Positions 16,701 through 24,067 of a stretch of 64,000 nt of DNA are shown in pieces. Where the stretch lies: positions 1 through 64,000 of the forward strand of contig VFZF01000010.1 in assembly GCA_016871335.1 (NCBI GenBank), read 5' to 3'. The DNA comes from Acidimicrobiia bacterium (GTDB taxonomy: Bacteria > Acidobacteriota > Vicinamibacteria > Vicinamibacterales > SCN-69-37). The number at the start of each line of letters is the position of its first letter. The stretch's first letter is position 1. The position numbers and the translations under genes are program-made. The notes under the pieces are model-generated. The model made no database searches, was not told the origin of the DNA, and saw nothing but the letters and a program-made list of their open reading frames with translations.

Positions 16701-16876
16701 GCCTCCAGGAATACACCACGTTCAACTCAATCGCCCCGGTCACGGCCACCCTCGCGGGCGGCCAGATTACGGCGTACAACATCAGCTTCCTCACGGGCTC
16801 GACGTTCCGTCGCTACAATCGCGACGATTTGCGCTCGCGGTGGCAGATGCAGTTGGGCGGCCGGCTCCGCTTCTAA
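13739..16876 (+). CDS. TonB-dependent outer-membrane receptor, Oar-like, with carboxypeptidase-regulatory-like domain
   Basis: ATG 13739 follows GGAG by six bases; an upstream TTG is less likely. The 1045-residue product has a signal peptide ending VPAAAQ and a carboxypeptidase-regulatory-like beta-sandwich (about 25-105: ISGAVVDPQGGVLPGATV, then GPYTVSVTMSGF). A plug follows (about 120-260: FDAIAQIQLVVSPYDVRQGG, GGINAVTKSGTN), then a large 22-strand barrel ending in QLGGRLRF with a terminal aromatic residue. Oar-like receptors are expanded in Acidobacteria and are thought to import large or plant-derived substrates; the ligand is not predictable here. A strong terminator closes the gene. Confidence 0.9.
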   Translation: MKFLSKATLCFSLMLGLALAAAVPAAAQTVTTGVISGAVVDPQGGVLPGATVVAVHVPTGTTYEGVTQADGRFQLLNVRAGGPYTVSVTMSGFRKDEQTGIMVNLGEERAVAFSLKLESVSETVTVTGTAPAIDTMRAGTSANIAAEVKENLPTISRSLIDVVRINPYFNAITTNNTVTAVSVAGRNARYNSIQIDGAVNNDLFGLAESGTPGGQTDTQPISFDAIAQIQLVVSPYDVRQGGFSGGGINAVTKSGTNQYSGTAFYFGRNQDWIGKGITNTAVSNFKDQQMGFTAGGRLVENKAFFFGSADWGRRSTPTGFCITGCGQEFAGAPADVNRFFSILESKYGYTVPNARDGFSRTTDSDKFLGKIDFNLNNQHRLTVRHNYVNGLNDIGGTSRTSYTTPDGFYRIRSKTNGSVVQLNSTLGNAVNELRVSYTRVRDRRAGQSFESKAFPRTTVRIASGLQITVGRENFSTANELDQDIVEIHDDFTMVRGQHTITIGTHNELFKFRNLFIRDNFGTYTFNSLDFFDQGLAQQFDYSYPVDPNKPAAAFAVRSLGFYIGDQWRVRPNVTLTMGARIDMPLFPDKPTANPVSVANFGLATDETPGGINYSPRLGFNWDINSDGKQQVRGGIGMFSGRTPYVWLSNQYGNTGIEFQRIGASNNNNNRIPYVTNATGQPRTVTGASGSSFTNEIDLIDPDYKYPSLLRGNLAYERELPWGLVGSLEGLFTKDLQDVKYQNLNYVACGTAGTAACTGGNANTVGNIPKYTRKVTTLSDVIFLTNSSEGYSWSGVAELRRPFNNGWFFSSSWLYGRSRSIMDGTSSQAASNWGNTLIRTNPNEPELATSVYDPGHRVTFTASKQFGLFGDATATASLYYSGQSGRPYTLRFFNDVNGDGRTSDLLYIPANASEVAFTGGTYQNLVNFMQEEGCLDDFIGQIMPRNVCRAPWQNQLDFAFKVGLPFQRVKAEITLDVLNILNLMNSGWGLQEYTTFNSIAPVTATLAGGQITAYNISFLTGSTFRRYNRDDLRSRWQMQLGGRLRF

Positions 16877-16920
16877 CAGCCCGCAGTCCGCGGTCCACTA
16901 GTCCGCGGTCCGAAAACACG

Positions 16921-16965
16921 AACGCCCCGATCAGCGAAAGCTGGTCGGGGCGTTTCTCTTTCTTG
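16921..16965 (+). terminator. Rho-independent terminator after the TonB receptor gene
   Basis: A 15-bp stem (16921-16935 with 16940-16954, one G-T pair) closes on a GAAA tetraloop and is followed by TCTCTTTCTT. It is one of the clearest terminators in the window. Confidence 0.88.
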
Positions 16966-16996
16966 GGGAGTGCGGACGAGCGGCCTAGAGCAGTTT

Positions 16997-17569
16997 TCAT
17001 AACCATGTAGGTGCGCCGTATCCGCAGTGTCGGAGGTAGGCGGCGCACTCGGTGGCGGTGGAGAGACCAAGTGCGACCGCGAAGTGCTGGCACACCTGAT
17101 CGAAGGTGCGCGGGCGCGTCTTCCTGAGATATGCCTTGAGCTTGGCGAACACCAACTCGATCGCATTGAGATCGGGACTATACGGCGGCAGAAAGTGGAT
17201 TGTGGCCCCGGTCGCTTCGATGGCGGTGCGGACGGCGGCTTGCTTGTGGATCACAAGATTGTCCAACACCACGCGGTCCCCTGGACGCAAAGTCGGCACC
17301 AGCACGTGCTCGACATACGACAGGAAGCTCACGTTATCGAGTGGGCCATCGAAGACGGCCGGCGCGGTCACCCCGTCGTGGCGCAGGGCCGCGAGGATCG
17401 TGAACGTCTTCCAGTGGCCGAACGGCGCGTGATCGAGCAGCCGCTGTCCACGTGGGCTCCGGCCGTAGCGGCGGATAAAATCAGTCGTGACGCCACTCTC
17501 GTCGAGAAATACCCACGCCGACGTTGCCAACGGCGGAGCCATGACGCGCCACGCCTCGTGTGCGGCCAC
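16997..17569 (-). CDS. IS630-family transposase, C-terminal DDE part
   Basis: A 190-residue catalytic half with the three acidic residues of the DDE superfamily: [24 protein letters not shown] and [14 protein letters not shown]. The glycine-containing YGRSPRGQR and the [10 protein letters not shown] motif are typical of IS630. Its conserved frame extends upstream past the listed start ([18 protein letters not shown]) into the end of the helix-turn-helix frame, showing that the two are parts of one transposase. The end of the gene abuts the left inverted repeat. Confidence 0.87.
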   Translation of the reverse strand: MAAHEAWRVMAPPLATSAWVFLDESGVTTDFIRRYGRSPRGQRLLDHAPFGHWKTFTILAALRHDGVTAPAVFDGPLDNVSFLSYVEHVLVPTLRPGDRVVLDNLVIHKQAAVRTAIEATGATIHFLPPYSPDLNAIELVFAKLKAYLRKTRPRTFDQVCQHFAVALGLSTATECAAYLRHCGYGAPTWL

Positions 17570-17588
17570 GACATCGCTGCGGCGTTGC

Positions 17589-17936
17589 TCAACGGCGTAG
17601 ACGGTTTATTGTAACGGTCAGATCCAGGCGCTGCAGCGCGCGCCACACCGTGGCCAAACTGGCGGAGGTGCCCAGCGCCGCTTGGATCTCCACCAAGGTC
17701 CGATCCGGCTGTGCCGCGACGATCGCGCGCAAGCGATCGTCGGCGCCGGCCAAGACGCGGGTGCGAAATTTCACTTGCTGCCGCGGTTCGATCTCGCCGG
17801 TCTCACGACGCCGCTGCAGCAATCGATGCACCCACGCGCGACTCACGCGGTATTTGGCGGCCACGACATCCGCCTTCATCCCCGTGTCCCAGTCCTCCAA
17901 GACTCGCGTCCGCAAGTCCATTGAATACGCGGGCAT
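17589..17936 (-). CDS. IS630-family transposase, N-terminal helix-turn-helix part
   Basis: A 115-residue protein starting [16 protein letters not shown] at 17936, with GGAGG upstream. [24 protein letters not shown] is the first helix-turn-helix, and [24 protein letters not shown] the second, as usual for IS630 DNA-binding domains. The frame ends at [12 protein letters not shown]. The catalytic half follows in another frame: inserting one A into AATAAACC would fuse them ([12 protein letters not shown]). Whether this is a programmed shift or a mutation cannot be decided from one copy. Confidence 0.85.
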   Translation of the reverse strand: MPAYSMDLRTRVLEDWDTGMKADVVAAKYRVSRAWVHRLLQRRRETGEIEPRQQVKFRTRVLAGADDRLRAIVAAQPDRTLVEIQAALGTSASLATVWRALQRLDLTVTINRLRR

Positions 17937-17996
17937 ACGCCGCCTCCCTCCGAGAGGAGTACCATGCCCGCGTACTAGGTACAACTGAAATCCGCT

Positions 17997-18917
17997 CTAG
18001 GTGAGCGCTTCGCGAACCCGCGCGACCGCTTCCTCAAGATAGTGCTCGTCGAGCTCAATGCCAATGAAGTCGAGCCCCAGTCGTCCGGCGGCGATCGCGG
18101 TGTTGCCGAGACCCAGGAACGGGTCGAGCACGGTCTTCACGCGGTCGACGCCGTGGAGGCGCAGGCACTGCTCAGGCACCTTTGGCGGAAAGCAGGCAGG
18201 GTGTGGGCGATCGCGGTCGCGGCTCTGGATCGTCTCGTACGGGATGAACCAGGTGTTACCGCGGCAGCGCTTGCCGTCCCCGCCGGTGGCCCAACGGGCG
18301 GCGTTGGACTTGTCCTGGTAGGGGACGCCCACGGCCCGTCGATCCAGCTTGGTAGTGCCGGCCGGCGTCAGATGAAAGATGTATTCGTGGCAGTCGTTCA
18401 CGAACCGGTCACTGTTGATCGGTTTGTAGTGACCGACTGCGAGATCCCGGTCGATGCCTGAGGCGTCACTGGTGGACTCCTTGTCGATGGCGATCGACTT
18501 GACCCAGTGGATCGTGTTCTGGAGCTTGTAGTACCGCCGGGCCACCTGGGCCACTTCGAGCGGAATCCAGGGGTCGGTCGGTTTCGCGCCGACATTCAGA
18601 AAGAGGGACCCTTCAGGGCCACTCAGGCGCGACGCGGCCCGCAGCCACTGGTCCGTCCACCCCAGGTATTCGGCCCGTGGCATGTCGTCATCGTAGGTCC
18701 GGTACTTGATCCCGAGGTTGTACGGCGGGGACGTGACAATAGCGTCGACACTGTGTGGGGCGAGACGCCCCATCACCGGTACACAGTCGCCAAGATAAAG
18801 ACGGAAAGTCGACCCGCCAATCACGAATTGATGTCGGGGACCGCTGAGGGAACGAAGGGCCGGTCGGGCGGTTCTCCGGGCGACCGGGCGGGTAGTGGAT
18901 CGAAGCGCGAGAGCCAT
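17997..18917 (-). CDS. Site-specific DNA methyltransferase, beta-class (orphan)
   Basis: A 306-residue amino-methyltransferase acting on DNA (N4-cytosine or N6-adenine). The catalytic motif IV, IVTSPPYNLG, comes first (about residue 61), a target-recognition stretch follows, and the SAM-binding motif, TVLDPFLGLGNTAIAAGR, is near the C-terminus (about 262-280); this order defines the beta class. The SPPY form is frequent in N4-cytosine enzymes but not decisive. No restriction endonuclease is adjacent, so it looks solitary. An IS630 copy has inserted in the TA of its TAG stop; because the element begins with G, the stop codon is rebuilt and the protein is unchanged. Confidence 0.87.
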   Translation of the reverse strand: MALALRSTTRPVARRTARPALRSLSGPRHQFVIGGSTFRLYLGDCVPVMGRLAPHSVDAIVTSPPYNLGIKYRTYDDDMPRAEYLGWTDQWLRAASRLSGPEGSLFLNVGAKPTDPWIPLEVAQVARRYYKLQNTIHWVKSIAIDKESTSDASGIDRDLAVGHYKPINSDRFVNDCHEYIFHLTPAGTTKLDRRAVGVPYQDKSNAARWATGGDGKRCRGNTWFIPYETIQSRDRDRPHPACFPPKVPEQCLRLHGVDRVKTVLDPFLGLGNTAIAAGRLGLDFIGIELDEHYLEEAVARVREALT

Positions 18918-18971
18918 GTGACAGGCTTCTCGGCCGTTCAGGGGCCGAAGTACAGACCCCTGCTGTAACTC

Positions 18972-19178
18972 TTACGCGCGTACCGCCATGGTCGGAGTAA
19001 ACCCGTGCGCCACGCGGTCGGCGCTCACCGGCTGATTCCTCACATGGCTCGAGGAGGCACACACGGTACCCTTTTCCTCGATGTAGGTGATTTCCCGTTC
19101 GCTGCCCACTTCTCGGTAGCGGCCGGTGACACACCCACAGGTCAGCGTGGTGAACCCCAACAAACGAACCAGGCTCAT
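18972..19178 (-). CDS. Small cysteine-containing hypothetical protein
   Basis: A 68-residue protein starting at ATG 19178 with an excellent GGAGGTC seven bases upstream, which is the main reason to accept it. The N-terminus MSLVRLLGFTTLTCGCVTG contains a CxC after a hydrophobic stretch. A charged segment follows (RYREVGSEREITYIEEKG), then VCASSSHVRNQPV. Three cysteines plus a histidine could bind a metal. It ends about 55 bases before the methyltransferase start, on the same strand, so the two may be cotranscribed. I do not know a family. Confidence 0.55.
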   Translation of the reverse strand: MSLVRLLGFTTLTCGCVTGRYREVGSEREITYIEEKGTVCASSSHVRNQPVSADRVAHGFTPTMAVRA

Positions 19179-19453
19179 GCCGTGACCTCCAACCCGGAAA
19201 GATGCTTCCGTGCGTTCCGTGCTATGCAAGCGACGTGCCCGACTGGCGAAGAGTTCCGGATTACCCGGGATCGCATCGTTGCCTCAGTAATCGGCCGAAC
19301 TTCGATGTTCCTGCAGTACGACTGCCGCGATCACTGCGTACACGTGTGTCGAATTCGCTACGAATGTTGGATTTTTGACAACAAAAACTTGGAGACCAGT
19401 CCTCATCGGGCCGTCTGAACTGGAGGCGGCCGGACGCGTTCGATGAGGTTGGG

Positions 19454-20017
19454 CTAGGTGGGGTTTGCAGACTTGAGCGCCGCCAGGTCGAGGGTGCGTT
19501 GTGCGGCAGCGTAGGCCCGGGCGCGGACGATGCGGATGACAAAAGCGAGGTGGACGAGGCTGAAGACGAAGAGCTCGATTGCGCCGCCCTCCACACCGGC
19601 CACCGACAGGACGGCGGACACAATGTTCAGGGTGGTGGCAAAGATGAACAGGCTCGAAAAGAGGGGGTCGACTGTGCCGGCGGCCGGACCGGGCACGGTG
19701 CCGAACCGCATGGCGGTGTGCTCCCAGGAGGGGCTGTCCGGGGAGCCCTCGTATTTCACCTGGAGGTAGCGCCCAATCCGTTCAACCCCGACATGCAGCG
19801 CAAATGTGGCCTCAAACCCGGCCGCCAGCACCAGAAGGGGAATCAGGGTGGCGACGGGAGTCGCAATCCAGACCTCGGTGACCAGGCACAGGGTGGCCCA
19901 CGCGATGATGGTGGCAACCACCAAGGAGACCCGGAGGGTGCCTCGTTCCCGAATTGTGGCCCGGAGGGCCGCAAATTCCTCGGTTCTGAGGGGATTGGGC
20001 TGCAGGGGGGTGGTCAT
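19454..20017 (-). CDS. Hypothetical integral membrane protein
   Basis: A 187-residue protein with about four membrane helices: two near residues 30-70 (VSLVVATIIAWATLCLV and TPVATLIPLLVLAAGFEA) and two near 118-165 (PLFSSLFIFATTLNIVSAVL and IELFVFSLVHLAFVIRIV), joined by a soluble loop with conserved-looking YEGSPDSPSWEHTAMRFG. ATG 20017 gives a polar N-terminus with LRTEEFAALRATIRERG, a cytoplasmic helix. The gene is divergent from the DD-carboxypeptidase gene with a gap of about 80 bases. No function can be assigned. Confidence 0.65.
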   Translation of the reverse strand: MTTPLQPNPLRTEEFAALRATIRERGTLRVSLVVATIIAWATLCLVTEVWIATPVATLIPLLVLAAGFEATFALHVGVERIGRYLQVKYEGSPDSPSWEHTAMRFGTVPGPAAGTVDPLFSSLFIFATTLNIVSAVLSVAGVEGGAIELFVFSLVHLAFVIRIVRARAYAAAQRTLDLAALKSANPT

Positions 20018-20095
20018 GCGACCGATAGTCTACGCGGCGGTGTGGTACTATCCGCCAGGTTTCACGATTATTTTTCAGCGCCAGAGGTGTTGGTA

Positions 20096-21097
20096 GTGCT
20101 CGGACTCGGCCGACTGACTAGAACAATTTTTGCGTTGGCCGCGGTCGGCGTCGTTGCGCTCGTACCCGTGGCCGCGGCGGCGCAGACAGCCCAGAAACCG
20201 ACGACCACCACCCGCACGGCCGCGGCCCGAGCCCGCGCGGCGAAGCAGGCCCGCGCGGCGGCGGCCGCCCGCCTGGTGCGGGAGGCCGAAACCCCGAAGT
20301 TCAAGACCGACATTCTCGGCAACCTCGTTCCGGATGTCAGGGCGGCGGCGGCGATTGTGTTTAACCCCCAGACCAACGAGGTGCTGTGGGAGGCCAATTC
20401 CCACGACCAGCGGCCCATTGCGAGCCTCACCAAGCTGATGACGGCGCTGACGTTCATCGCCGACGAGCCCGACATGGACCGCAAGGTCACGGTCGTGGCG
20501 GCAGATACCCGCGCGGCCGCTGTCACGTACCTGCGGAGCGGTGAGTCGGTGACACTGCGCGACGTGCTGCACCTCACGCTGATCGCCTCAGACAACGCGG
20601 CTGCCCGCGTGCTTGCGCGGACGTCGGAAGGCGGTTCGCCGGCGTTTATCCGGCGGATGAACGAGATGGCCCTCCAACTGGGGCTGACGAGTGCGCAGTT
20701 TACGGATCCGTCGGGCCTGCACGCGGCCAACGTAGCGTCGGCCTATGACATCTCGCACCTGATTGCCTACGCCAGCGCCAATGCCACTCTCGCGCCGATT
20801 ATGCGCAAGTCGTCGCATGAAGTCCGGACCAGCCGGCGCGTCGTGACCGTGCGCAGCACCTTGAACAAGCTCTTCGGCACCGGTGTGGACGTCGTGGGCG
20901 GAAAAACAGGGTTCATCAGCAAGGCCGGATATTGCCTGGCGACGTTGCTCCAGATTCCGCACGGCAGCCAGGTTGCCGTCGTGGTGCTCGGCGCGGCCAA
21001 CAGCACGTTGCGCTTTGCCGAGGTTCGTCACCTCTTCAACTGGGTCGTGGGACGCACCAACGGCCTGGACGGTGGTGACGAGACGCTCGACCGGTAG
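20096..21097 (+). CDS. D-alanyl-D-alanine carboxypeptidase, peptidase family S11
   Basis: A 333-residue periplasmic penicillin-binding protein of the DacA/PbpG type, trimming or cleaving peptidoglycan peptides. A signal peptide (LTRTIFALAAVGVVALVPVA) is followed by an Ala/Arg-rich linker, then the three active-site motifs: IASLTK (SxxK nucleophile, about residue 122), SDN (about 170) and GGKTGF (KTG box, about 268). GTG 20096 is chosen because CAGAGG lies about eight bases upstream; GTG 20087 is possible. The domain ends soon after the KTG region, without the PBP5 C-terminal beta-domain. The glycogen synthase gene begins 13 bases after the stop. Confidence 0.86.
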   Translation: MLGLGRLTRTIFALAAVGVVALVPVAAAAQTAQKPTTTTRTAAARARAAKQARAAAAARLVREAETPKFKTDILGNLVPDVRAAAAIVFNPQTNEVLWEANSHDQRPIASLTKLMTALTFIADEPDMDRKVTVVAADTRAAAVTYLRSGESVTLRDVLHLTLIASDNAAARVLARTSEGGSPAFIRRMNEMALQLGLTSAQFTDPSGLHAANVASAYDISHLIAYASANATLAPIMRKSSHEVRTSRRVVTVRSTLNKLFGTGVDVVGGKTGFISKAGYCLATLLQIPHGSQVAVVVLGAANSTLRFAEVRHLFNWVVGRTNGLDGGDETLDR

Positions 21098-21110
21098 GAC
21101 GCGGGGCCGT

Positions 21111-22634
21111 GTGCCTGCTCCCCATACGCGCTCGCCGCTCGCTGGCCGCACGCCGCGGCTGACCATCCTTCACATCGCATCCGAAGTCACGCCCTGGTCA
21201 AAAACCGGAGGCCTGGCCGATGTCATGGCCGCGCTGCCGCGCGCTCTGGAAGCGCTGGGACATCGTGTGGTCACCATCACGCCGAACTATCGTGGGAGAT
21301 CGCCTGGGGATGCCACTGCGCGTCCATGTCTCGTCGACATCGCCGGCACACGACGGCAGGGTGTCTGGCACGAACTTCACCACTCCTCTCGGCGCCGCAC
21401 GGTGTTTGTGGACGTGCCGGAATGGTTTGATCGGGACGGATTGTATGGCACGGGTGCCGTGGATCACCCGGACAACGCCGAACGATTCGCGGGGCTGGCG
21501 CACGCGGCGCTGGCCTGGGCGCAGGACACCACGGACATCGGCAGGATTGACATCGTGCACGTACACGACTGGCAGGCGGGACTGGTGCCGGCGTTGCTGC
21601 GCACGCAGCCGGAGCGGTGGCCGCGCGTCGCTCGCGCCGGGCTGGTCGCGACCATTCACAACCTCGCCTACCAGGGGACGTTCCCCAAAGAGGTCGTCCC
21701 GAAGGTCGGCCTCGAGTGGCAGGCCTTCACCATGGAGACGGGGGAGTTCTGGGGGCAACTGAGTTTTCTCAAGTGCGCCCTGGCATTCAGTGACATTGTC
21801 ACGACGGTGAGTCCCCAATACGCCCGGGAGACGGTACAGCCCGAACACGGTGCCGGGTTTGACGGCGTGCTGCGGGCGCTTGGGGACCGCTATCTTGGCA
21901 TTCTCAACGGGATTGACACCTCGGTGTGGGACCCGGCATCTGACCCGTATCTGCCGGCGCACTTTACGGCGGATGACCTGTCGGGCAAACGCGCGTGCAA
22001 GCGGGCCCTGCTGGCCCGGTGCGGATTGCCGGTGGGGGATGACGCGCTGGAGCGTCCGTTGGTTGGGCTGGTGTCCCGGCTGGTCGACCAGAAAGGCATC
22101 GACCTCGTGCTGGCCGCTGCGCCGCGATGGCTGGAGTTCGACGCGACCTGGGTGTTTGTCGGCAGCGGGGATGCGCGGTACGAGGCGCAGTTGCGAGCCC
22201 TGGCAGCCGCGTATCCGTCACGAGTCGCGGTGCACATCGGGTTTGATGAGGGACTGGCGCATCTGGTGGAAGCCGGCGCGGATCTGTTTCTGATGCCGTC
22301 ACGGTTTGAGCCCTGCGGGTTGAATCAGATGTACAGCCTCCGCTACGGGACGGTACCGGTGGTGCGCGCGGTCGGAGGGTTGGACGACACGGTGCAGACG
22401 TTTTCGCCGCGGGCGAAAAAGGCCAACGGGTTCAAGTTCCAGGACGCCTCTGCGATGGCGCTGGCGCGGACGCTGCGGCAGGCGTTGCGTGTGTATCGCC
22501 AGCGTGAGGTCTGGACGCGGTTGATGCGCCAGGGTATGGGGCAGGATCACTCGTGGGACACGTCGGCCCGGGAGTATGTCAAAGTGTATCGACGGGCTCG
22601 TCACCAGGCCGCGCAGCGGTGGGGGGACAGCTAG
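21111..22634 (+). CDS. glgA: Glycogen synthase (ADP-glucose type), GT5
   Basis: A 507-residue GT-B glycosyltransferase that extends alpha-1,4-glucan from ADP-glucose. The N-terminal ILHIASEVTPWSKTGGLADV carries the KTGGL substrate-binding motif (Lys31). NLAYQGTFPKE, the linker GILNGIDTSVWDP and the C-terminal MPSRFEPCGLNQMYSLRYGT (catalytic Glu region) are all standard. Length is normal. GTG 21111 is the first in-frame start after the carboxypeptidase gene. No other glycogen genes are nearby; the thioredoxin genes follow on the same strand. Confidence 0.93.
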   Translation: MPAPHTRSPLAGRTPRLTILHIASEVTPWSKTGGLADVMAALPRALEALGHRVVTITPNYRGRSPGDATARPCLVDIAGTRRQGVWHELHHSSRRRTVFVDVPEWFDRDGLYGTGAVDHPDNAERFAGLAHAALAWAQDTTDIGRIDIVHVHDWQAGLVPALLRTQPERWPRVARAGLVATIHNLAYQGTFPKEVVPKVGLEWQAFTMETGEFWGQLSFLKCALAFSDIVTTVSPQYARETVQPEHGAGFDGVLRALGDRYLGILNGIDTSVWDPASDPYLPAHFTADDLSGKRACKRALLARCGLPVGDDALERPLVGLVSRLVDQKGIDLVLAAAPRWLEFDATWVFVGSGDARYEAQLRALAAAYPSRVAVHIGFDEGLAHLVEAGADLFLMPSRFEPCGLNQMYSLRYGTVPVVRAVGGLDDTVQTFSPRAKKANGFKFQDASAMALARTLRQALRVYRQREVWTRLMRQGMGQDHSWDTSAREYVKVYRRARHQAAQRWGDS

Positions 22635-22680
22635 TGGATGGGCAGCTGGGCGGATGGGTTGTTGAGAGGACAGGACGGTT

Positions 22681-23010
22681 ATGGCATCGGCGAATGTGGT
22701 GACGTTTACGGACGGCAATTTTGATGCGAGCGTGTTGAAGTCGAGCACGCCGGTGTTGGTCGATTTCTGGGCGGAGTGGTGTGGTCCGTGCCGCGCGCTT
22801 GGCCCGACCATTGACGCCCTGGCGGCCGAATACGCGGGGCGCGTGTCGGTGGGCAAGCTCAACGTGGATGAGAACCCGCAGATCACGATGCAGTACATGG
22901 TGCGGGGCATTCCCACTGTGATGGTCTTCAAGGGCGGGCAGGTCGTCGAGACGATCGTGGGCCTGGCCGACAAGAGCGAGTTCAAGGCCAAACTCGATAG
23001 CCACCTCTGA
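22681..23010 (+). CDS. trxA: Thioredoxin
   Basis: A 109-residue classical thioredoxin with the redox centre WCGPC at residues 33-37, a cis-proline in RGIPTVMVF, and the family opening [14 protein letters not shown]. It reduces protein disulfides in the cytoplasm and is itself reduced by thioredoxin reductase, whose gene starts eight bases after this stop. ATG 22681 is preceded by AGGACAGGAC. Length and all signature residues are normal. Confidence 0.95.
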   Translation: MASANVVTFTDGNFDASVLKSSTPVLVDFWAEWCGPCRALGPTIDALAAEYAGRVSVGKLNVDENPQITMQYMVRGIPTVMVFKGGQVVETIVGLADKSEFKAKLDSHL

Positions 23011-23018
23011 GGTTTCCC

Positions 23019-23939
23019 GTGCGTGATGTGACGATCATCGGGTCCGGGCCGGCCGGACTGACAGCCGCGTTGTATTCGGCGCGCGCCAATCTGAGACCGC
23101 TCGTGATTGAAGGCCTCGAGGCCGGCGGTCAGCTCATGCTGACCACGGCCGTCGAGAACTTCCCCGGGTTTGCCGACGGCATCATGGGGCCCGATCTCAT
23201 GGCCGCCATGCGCGCCCAGGCGGAGCGCTTCGGCGCCGAGATCGTGCGCGGCCATGTCTCTGCGGTGGACGTGTCGGTGCGCCCGTTCAGGATCACGATG
23301 GGCGACGAGACCATCGAGACAAAGACCCTCATCATCGCCACCGGCGCTTCCGCCAAGTTGCTCGGTTTGCCGAGCGAACGCAAGCTGATGGGCCACGGCG
23401 TGTCCACGTGCGCGACCTGCGACGGCTTCTTTTTCCGTGGTAAGCCGATTGCGGTGGTTGGAGGCGGAGACTCCGCACTCGAGGAAGCGACGTTCCTGAC
23501 GCGTTTTGCGTCCCGCGTCACCATCGTCCACCGTCGCGACACGCTGCGTGCGTCGAAGATCATGCAGGACAAGGCCATGGCGAATGCCAAGATTACGTTT
23601 GAGTGGAACTCGGACGTGGTTGAAGTGGTCGACGTGGATGCGGGCGCCGTGTCGGGTCTCGTGATTCGCAACAACGTGACCGGCGTACAGAAGACACTGC
23701 CCGTTGAAGGCGTCTTTGTGGCGATCGGGCACACGCCGAACACGTCCCTCTTCAAGGGCCAGCTCGACATGGACGAGACCGGCTACCTCAAGACGCACGA
23801 CGGATCACGCACCAGTGTCGAAGGCGTGTTCGCCTGCGGCGACGTGCAGGATCATGTCTATCGCCAGGCGATCACGGCCGCGGGTTCCGGATGTATGGCG
23901 TCGCTCGACGCCGAGCGCTATCTGGCGGCCCAGGAATAA
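23019..23939 (+). CDS. trxB: Thioredoxin reductase (NADPH)
   Basis: A 306-residue low-molecular-weight thioredoxin reductase, the partner of the thioredoxin encoded just upstream. The FAD motif [10 protein letters not shown] lies near residue 8, the redox-active pair is CATC (Cys131 and Cys134), the NADPH motif [11 protein letters not shown] follows near 150, and the C-terminal FACGDVQD is the second FAD contact. Start GTG 23019 gives a normal N-terminus ([13 protein letters not shown]). Together trxA-trxB form a complete disulfide-reducing couple. Confidence 0.95.
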   Translation: MRDVTIIGSGPAGLTAALYSARANLRPLVIEGLEAGGQLMLTTAVENFPGFADGIMGPDLMAAMRAQAERFGAEIVRGHVSAVDVSVRPFRITMGDETIETKTLIIATGASAKLLGLPSERKLMGHGVSTCATCDGFFFRGKPIAVVGGGDSALEEATFLTRFASRVTIVHRRDTLRASKIMQDKAMANAKITFEWNSDVVEVVDVDAGAVSGLVIRNNVTGVQKTLPVEGVFVAIGHTPNTSLFKGQLDMDETGYLKTHDGSRTSVEGVFACGDVQDHVYRQAITAAGSGCMASLDAERYLAAQE

Positions 23940-23945
23940 CGATGG

Positions 23946-24052
23946 CGTTATTGAGGATTGAGGGATTGAGGGATTGAGGGATTGGGCCCCCCAATCAGCA
24001 ATCGAGGCATCCACTCCAATTGCCAATCCTCATTCCTCAATCCTCAATAACG
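23946..24052. repeat. Inverted repeat with ATTGAGGG tandem units between convergent genes
   Basis: An 18-bp perfect inverted repeat (CGTTATTGAGGATTGAGG at 23946-23963, its complement at 24035-24052) encloses three tandem ATTGAGGG units (23957-23980) and a GATTGGG/CCCAATC hairpin. It fills the gap between trxB and mnmA and could end transcription from both sides, although no long T-run follows either arm. Confidence 0.75.
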
Positions 24053-24067
24053 GGCTGACGCGAAGCG

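Larger units (their letters stand above)
16986..17999 (-). mobile_element. IS630-family insertion sequence with TA target duplication
   Basis: TA dinucleotides flank the element at 16986-16987 and 17998-17999. Its ends read inward GAGCAGTTTTCATAACC (left) and, on the other strand, GAGCGGATTTCAGTTGT (right), so they are imperfect inverted repeats. Inside are two minus-strand frames encoding the helix-turn-helix half and the DDE half of an IS630/Tc1-mariner-type transposase. The right TA is the TA of the stop codon of the neighbouring methyltransferase gene. Confidence 0.9.

Noticed and set aside
19499-20095. N-terminal extension of the DD-carboxypeptidase
   Set aside because: It is antisense to a membrane protein gene and of acidic low-complexity composition. 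A signal peptide begins properly at GTG 20096.
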